64,000 nt of DNA from Isoptericola peretonis (GTDB lineage Bacteria; Actinomycetota; Actinomycetes; Actinomycetales; Cellulomonadaceae). A model generated the notes under the pieces. That model ran no database searches and had not been told where the DNA came from. It worked only from the letters and a program-made list of their open reading frames with translations. Where the stretch lies: assembly GCA_023241745.1 (NCBI GenBank), contig JALQCY010000003.1:62001-126000 (forward strand), given 5' to 3'. How positions within the stretch are numbered: the stretch's first letter is position 1; the number at the start of each line of letters is the position of its first letter. Below are positions 58,491 through 64,000 of the stretch, piece by piece. A program made the translations under genes and the position numbers.

Positions 58491-59644
58491 GCGCGGCTCA
58501 GCGGCGCGACGTCGGCGAGCGGCGCCTGCAGCTCCGCCGCTCCCCCCGCGGGCCGGAAGCCGAGCGCCACGTTGATCCCCAGCATCGGCCCGTTGGTCTC
58601 GTTGTTCCACGTGGAGACGCGGCGGGCGGCGGGGCGCAGCCGCGCGTGCTCGCGCAGGTTGACGGCCTTGATCAGCATGCCGAGGCGGTGTCCGCGGTGC
58701 TCGGGGAGGACCACGGTGCTCTCCTGCTCGGTGAGCTCGGGGCGGTCGTCCCACTCGAGGTACGTCATGGCGGCCAGGGTCCCCGTGGCCACGTGCTCGG
58801 CGACCGTCACCAGGGCCGTCTGCCCACGCTCGGCGCGCTTGGCCTCCTCGATCCGGACGCGCTGCCCGTCCCACTGCTCGGCCTCCAGCGCGAGCCCGCC
58901 GTTCGGCTCGTCCTCCGACAGCCGCTGCTCCAGGGCGGCGAGCTGGTCGACCCACTCCTCGGGCACCGGGTCCTGCCAGGTGTGCAGGCGGTAGGCGTCG
59001 CCGGCATGCGCGGCGGCGTCGGCGACGAGGCGGTCGAGGACGTCGTCGGGCAGCGGGACGCCGAGCACGGACCGGCGGGAGACGATCTCCAGCTCCAGGC
59101 CCGCGCGCCGGGCGAACCGCATCCCCGGCAGGTCGGCGGAGACCTGTCCCGGGCCCTCCCGCGGCTCGACGGCGTCGGCCGCACCGGCCGGCGGCTCCTC
59201 GGCGAACTCGACCTCCGCGAAGACGGTCGTGCGGCCCTCGGTGAGCGCGACGCGCCGCAGGCGGTCGGCGATCGCGGACCCGATCCCCCGACCGCGGTGC
59301 GACGGCAGGACGGCGATCCGCACCACGGCCAGGTGCCGGTTGTCCGAGACCGGCAGGGTGAGGACGCCGTGCCCGACGACGCGCGGGGCCGGGGCGCCGT
59401 CGTCGCCCTCCACCGCGACGAGACGGTGCCGCCGCAGGTGCTCCTGGTGCAGGTCGGCCACCAGCAGGTCGACGGCGCGCGGCGGGAGGTCGTCGTGACC
59501 CAGGTCGGCGAGGCCCACCTCGCGCTCGAGCGAGGCGATGCCGTGATACGCCCAGGCGTCCGGGGCGTCGAGCCGGTCGGCGGCCGGCGGTTCGAGAAGA
59601 TGCCACGTCGTCGTGGCCGGCGGGGTCTCCGCTCGGGTGTCCAT
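58487..59644 (-). CDS. Tandem GNAT acetyltransferase (385 aa)
   Basis: Two GNAT domains. The first (about 40-180) has LAVVRIAVLPSHRGRGIGSA with the acetyl-CoA motif R-G-R-G-I-G. The second (about 230-370) has TALVTVAEHVATGTLAAMTY and ESTVVLPEHRGHRLGMLIKA with NETNGPMLGINVALGFRP. This double form is frequent in actinobacteria, including mycothiol synthase-like proteins, but the substrate here is not known. ATG 59644 is the first reasonable start. The stop lies in the shared hairpin. Confidence 0.88.
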   Translation of the reverse strand: MDTRAETPPATTTWHLLEPPAADRLDAPDAWAYHGIASLEREVGLADLGHDDLPPRAVDLLVADLHQEHLRRHRLVAVEGDDGAPAPRVVGHGVLTLPVSDNRHLAVVRIAVLPSHRGRGIGSAIADRLRRVALTEGRTTVFAEVEFAEEPPAGAADAVEPREGPGQVSADLPGMRFARRAGLELEIVSRRSVLGVPLPDDVLDRLVADAAAHAGDAYRLHTWQDPVPEEWVDQLAALEQRLSEDEPNGGLALEAEQWDGQRVRIEEAKRAERGQTALVTVAEHVATGTLAAMTYLEWDDRPELTEQESTVVLPEHRGHRLGMLIKAVNLREHARLRPAARRVSTWNNETNGPMLGINVALGFRPAGGAAELQAPLADVAPLSRA

Positions 59645-59725
59645 GCCCCTCACGGTGCGCCCCGGAGGGGGTGCGCGCCACGTGTTTTCGACCGGCGTCG
59701 TCGCGTGATCGGGGCCGCGGCGGGT

Positions 59726-59731
59726 TAAGGT
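59726..59731 (+). promoter_or_regulatory. -10 box of the RimJ-like GNAT gene, leaderless
   Basis: TAAGGT, 8 nt before GTG 59740; it supports that start over longer in-frame options. Confidence 0.5.
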
Positions 59732-59739
59732 GCCTGACC

Positions 59740-60291
59740 GTGACGACCGAGACCCCCCTGCCGGTGACCACGGGCCGCCTGGTCCTGCGCGCGCACCGCG
59801 CGGAGGACCTCGGCCCCCTGCTCTCCTACTACGCCGACCCCGAGGTGGCGCGCTACCTCCTCGAGGAGCCGTGGACGCCCGACGTCGCCGAGGCACAGCT
59901 CGCGAAGCGGCTGGCCCGCACCCGGATCGACGAGCCCGGCTCGGCCCTCGCGCTGATCGTGGAGCACGACGGGCAGGTCGTCGGCGACGTCGCCCTGTGG
60001 ACGACGGGCGACACCGTCTCCCGCGGCGAGATCGGGTGGGTCTTCCATCCCGACCACACGGGCCAGGGCTTCGCGACCGAGGCCGTGCGCGCCGTCCTGG
60101 ACCTCGCGTTCGGCTACTACCGCATGCATCGCGTCGTCGCGCAGCTCGACGCCCGCAACACGCCGTCGGCGCGGCTGTGCGAGCGCGTCGGGATGCGCCG
60201 CGAGGGGCACCTGCGCCAGGACTGGTGGTCCAAGGGCGAGTGGACCGACACCCTCGTGTACGGGGTGCTCAAGGAGGACCGGGCCGGCTGA
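59740..60291 (+). CDS. GNAT N-acetyltransferase, RimJ/RimL type (183 aa)
   Basis: Acetyltransf_3 fold: TTGRLVLRAHRAEDLGPLLS at the start, EIGWVFHPDHTGQGFATEAV with the acetyl-CoA loop, then YYRMHRVVAQLDARNTPSAR and LCERVGMRREGHLRQDWWSK. The RLVLR...GF/YATEAV pattern is that of RimJ/RimL-like enzymes acting on protein N-termini or small molecules. The GTG at 59740 is backed by a -10 box. The next GNAT gene follows 37 bp later but has its own start signals. Confidence 0.92.
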   Translation: MTTETPLPVTTGRLVLRAHRAEDLGPLLSYYADPEVARYLLEEPWTPDVAEAQLAKRLARTRIDEPGSALALIVEHDGQVVGDVALWTTGDTVSRGEIGWVFHPDHTGQGFATEAVRAVLDLAFGYYRMHRVVAQLDARNTPSARLCERVGMRREGHLRQDWWSKGEWTDTLVYGVLKEDRAG

Positions 60292-60328
60292 GGCCGCCGT
60301 CGTCGGCGTGCAGGTGCACGATGGGGCG

Positions 60329-60928
60329 ATGACGTCCGACATCGTCGTCCGGCCGGCGAACGAGGCCACGTGGGACGACCTGCAGACCGTCCTCGGCCCA
60401 CGCGGCGAGGCCGCCCGCTGCCAGTGCCGGTGGTTCCAGACCCCTTCCTCGCGGTGGCGCGAGACGGCACGCACGGAGCGGGCCGCAGAGCTGCGTCGCG
60501 ACACGCACTGCGGCGAGCCCGGCGCCGCCACCACCAGCGGCCTCGTGGCCTACCTCGACGGCGAGCCCGCGGGCTGGTGCGCCGTCGAGCCCCGCACCGC
60601 CTACGCCCGGCTGCGCACGGCGCGCGTGCCGTGGTCCGGCCGCGGCGAGGACAAGGACGACGACGGCGTGTGGTCAGTGGTCTGCTTCGTCACCCGCGCC
60701 GGGTACCGGCGCCGAGGGGTCAGCGCGGCCCTCACCGTTGCCGCGGTCGAGCACGCCCGCTCCCGCGGGGCGCGCGCCGTCGAGGGCTACCCCATGGTCG
60801 TGGGGCCCGGCTACACCGACTCGTGGGGTGAGCTCTACGTGGGCGTCGCGTCGGTGTTCGAGGCCGCCGGGTTCCTGGAGGTGAGCCGTCCGACGGCGCG
60901 GCGCGCGGTGATGCGCGTCGACCTGTGA
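60329..60928 (+). CDS. GNAT-family N-acetyltransferase (199 aa)
   Basis: The N-terminal part contains RCQCRWFQTP, a Cys-rich block seen in one actinobacterial GNAT subgroup. Then GLVAYLDGEPAGWCAVEPRT, WSVVCFVTRAGYRRRGVSAA with the acetyl-CoA loop and EGYPMVVGPGYTDSWGELYV follow. CACGAT lies 6 nt before ATG 60329. It acetylates an unknown small molecule. The 3' end is convergent with the NAD(P)-binding protein gene after 16 bp. Confidence 0.9.
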   Translation: MTSDIVVRPANEATWDDLQTVLGPRGEAARCQCRWFQTPSSRWRETARTERAAELRRDTHCGEPGAATTSGLVAYLDGEPAGWCAVEPRTAYARLRTARVPWSGRGEDKDDDGVWSVVCFVTRAGYRRRGVSAALTVAAVEHARSRGARAVEGYPMVVGPGYTDSWGELYVGVASVFEAAGFLEVSRPTARRAVMRVDL

Positions 60929-60944
60929 CGCGGCCCGTCGGCGC

Positions 60945-61736
60945 TCAGCGCCGCTCGACGTGCTCCGCGAGGAACTCCGCCCACGTCTGCTTGCCGACGG
61001 CGCGGTCCGGGTTCAGGTTGGCGCCCGCCGCGTACGCGCGCGACGCGCCGCCCGGCACGCGGACCGGCATCGTCGGGCGGCGGGAGCCGACCGCGTCGAG
61101 GTAGGCGCGCATCATGGCGCGGAACGTGTGCACCTCGGGGCCGGCGACGTCGGGCACCCGGCCCTGCGGGGCTCCGAGCGCCAGCTCCACCAGTCGTGCC
61201 GCGACCTCGTCCGCCGCGATCGGCTGCGCCTGCCAGCCGCTCGGCGCCGGCACCACCGGCAGCTTCGTGAGCGCGCGGGCTGCGACCAGCACCAGCTCGT
61301 GGAACTGCGTCGCGCGCAGGTTGGTCCAGGGGATCCCGGACTCCTCCAGCACCCGCTCCTGTGCCAGCTTGCTCGGCATGTAGCCGAGGACACGCCGGTC
61401 GAAGCCCGACCGCACCGGCACCTTCTCCGCGCCCACCACCGAGACGTTCACCAGGTGCGGCCGCGCCCCGGCGTCGCGGACCGCCCGCACCAGCGTCCGC
61501 GCCACCTGCTCGTTGTGGAGCTGGTCGCCCGCGAGGTGGACGACCACCTCCGCGTCGCCCACCGCCTGCGCCAGGCCGTCGCCCGTCGTCCAGTCCGCGA
61601 CCAGGTACCGCACGCCGTCGCCCGACGCGTGGGGGCTGCGGCTGACCACCCGCACCTCCTCGCCCGCGCGCACCAGCCGCGGCACCACCAGCCGGCCCAG
61701 GTACCCCGTGCCACCGGTGACCAGGATGCGTGCCAT
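60945..61736 (-). CDS. NAD(P)-binding atypical SDR / NmrA-like protein (263 aa)
   Basis: N-terminal ARILVTGGTGYLGRLVVPRL is the atypical-SDR Rossmann start, followed by VRVVSRSPHA, VVVHLAGDQLHNEQVARTLV, LVNVSVVGAEKVPVRSGF and SKLAQERVLEESGIPWTNLR. The catalytic Tyr is in GYMPSKLAQE. The length suits NmrA-like or YbjT-like redox sensors and epimerase relatives. The ATG at 61736 follows AGGAGG with a 5-nt spacer. It lies 89 bp downstream of the UvrA-like gene and may be cotranscribed. Confidence 0.9.
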   Translation of the reverse strand: MARILVTGGTGYLGRLVVPRLVRAGEEVRVVSRSPHASGDGVRYLVADWTTGDGLAQAVGDAEVVVHLAGDQLHNEQVARTLVRAVRDAGARPHLVNVSVVGAEKVPVRSGFDRRVLGYMPSKLAQERVLEESGIPWTNLRATQFHELVLVAARALTKLPVVPAPSGWQAQPIAADEVAARLVELALGAPQGRVPDVAGPEVHTFRAMMRAYLDAVGSRRPTMPVRVPGGASRAYAAGANLNPDRAVGKQTWAEFLAEHVERR

Positions 61737-61825
61737 GCCGTCCTCCTCCGTCGTCGCGCGTCCACCGCGCGTCCTGCACGACCGACGAGACGAGGGCCGC
61801 CGACGTGACGGCCGGCGCGGGAGCG

Positions 61826-64000
<2,175 letters not shown>

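Overview
The window is about 74% GC with strong G/C third-position bias. Many starts are GTG or lie 6-8 nt behind a TANNNT-like -10 box, and ATGA/GTGA stop-start overlaps are frequent. This is the style of a high-GC actinobacterium, probably of the order Micrococcales (Promicromonosporaceae/Cellulomonadaceae-like). That placement is an inference from gene content and base composition, not from an alignment. No rRNA, tRNA, CRISPR array, integrase or transposase was seen; this looks like ordinary chromosome with several small accessory modules.

Region 1 (1-9710) is a carbohydrate-use locus read on the minus strand: a lipid-anchored solute-binding protein, two sugar ABC permeases, a short-chain dehydrogenase, two different heparinase II/III-type lyases and the start of a DUF624 membrane protein. 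A LacI-type regulator is divergent to it, with an 18-bp near-palindrome between them. It probably imports and cleaves a uronic-acid-containing polysaccharide. Region 2 (9727-13486) holds a pyridoxine-kinase-like ThiD family protein, a coupled pair of GAF-ANTAR proteins, endonuclease IV, a damaged XRE-type HTH gene and a 245-bp element bounded by 43-bp inverted repeats. Region 3 (13487-17235) is a two-component system divergent to an ABC exporter.

Region 4 (17255-31391) runs through a Na+/H+ antiporter, a DNA/RNA nuclease divergent to a PadR regulator, a membrane-anchored beta-propeller protein, cytochrome bd oxidase (cydAB), an ABC-2 exporter, an aldo/keto reductase with its MerR regulator under a typical long-spacer MerR promoter, and a second two-component system closed by a clear hairpin. 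Region 5 (31454-41602) holds an MBL hydrolase with zinc ribbon, a DMT transporter, a divergent LVIVD-repeat/DUF305 pair of exported proteins, a CPBP-like membrane protein divergent to a GAF-SpoIIE phosphatase, a heme oxygenase with an iron box, DinB/VOC proteins and the 23S rRNA methyltransferase RlmC.

Region 6 (41706-52155) has an M28 peptidase with a Gly/His-rich tail. It also has two paralogous proteins that join a sigma-region-4-like helix-turn-helix to a zinc anti-sigma-type domain, a membrane segment and a Pro/Ser/Thr-rich tail; both share one upstream motif at identical spacing. These are followed by an arginine-to-proline type module (guanidino-hydrolase family plus ornithine cyclodeaminase, with a divergent Lrp/AsnC regulator), a lipoprotein and a YhgE-like repeat protein. 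Region 7 (52163-64000) has a secreted 5'-nucleotidase, a DUF3817 protein, a hemerythrin-domain protein, a Tat-exported EEP-family hydrolase, an alpha/beta hydrolase, an UlaG-like MBL protein, three GNAT proteins, an NAD(P)-binding protein and the 3' part of a UvrA-like ABC protein cut by the window edge.

The strongest leads are the paired sigma4/ZAS fusion proteins with their shared promoter-like motif, the split AgrE-like arginine module, the inverted-repeat element at 13199-13443 and the 72-bp palindrome at 58419-58490.
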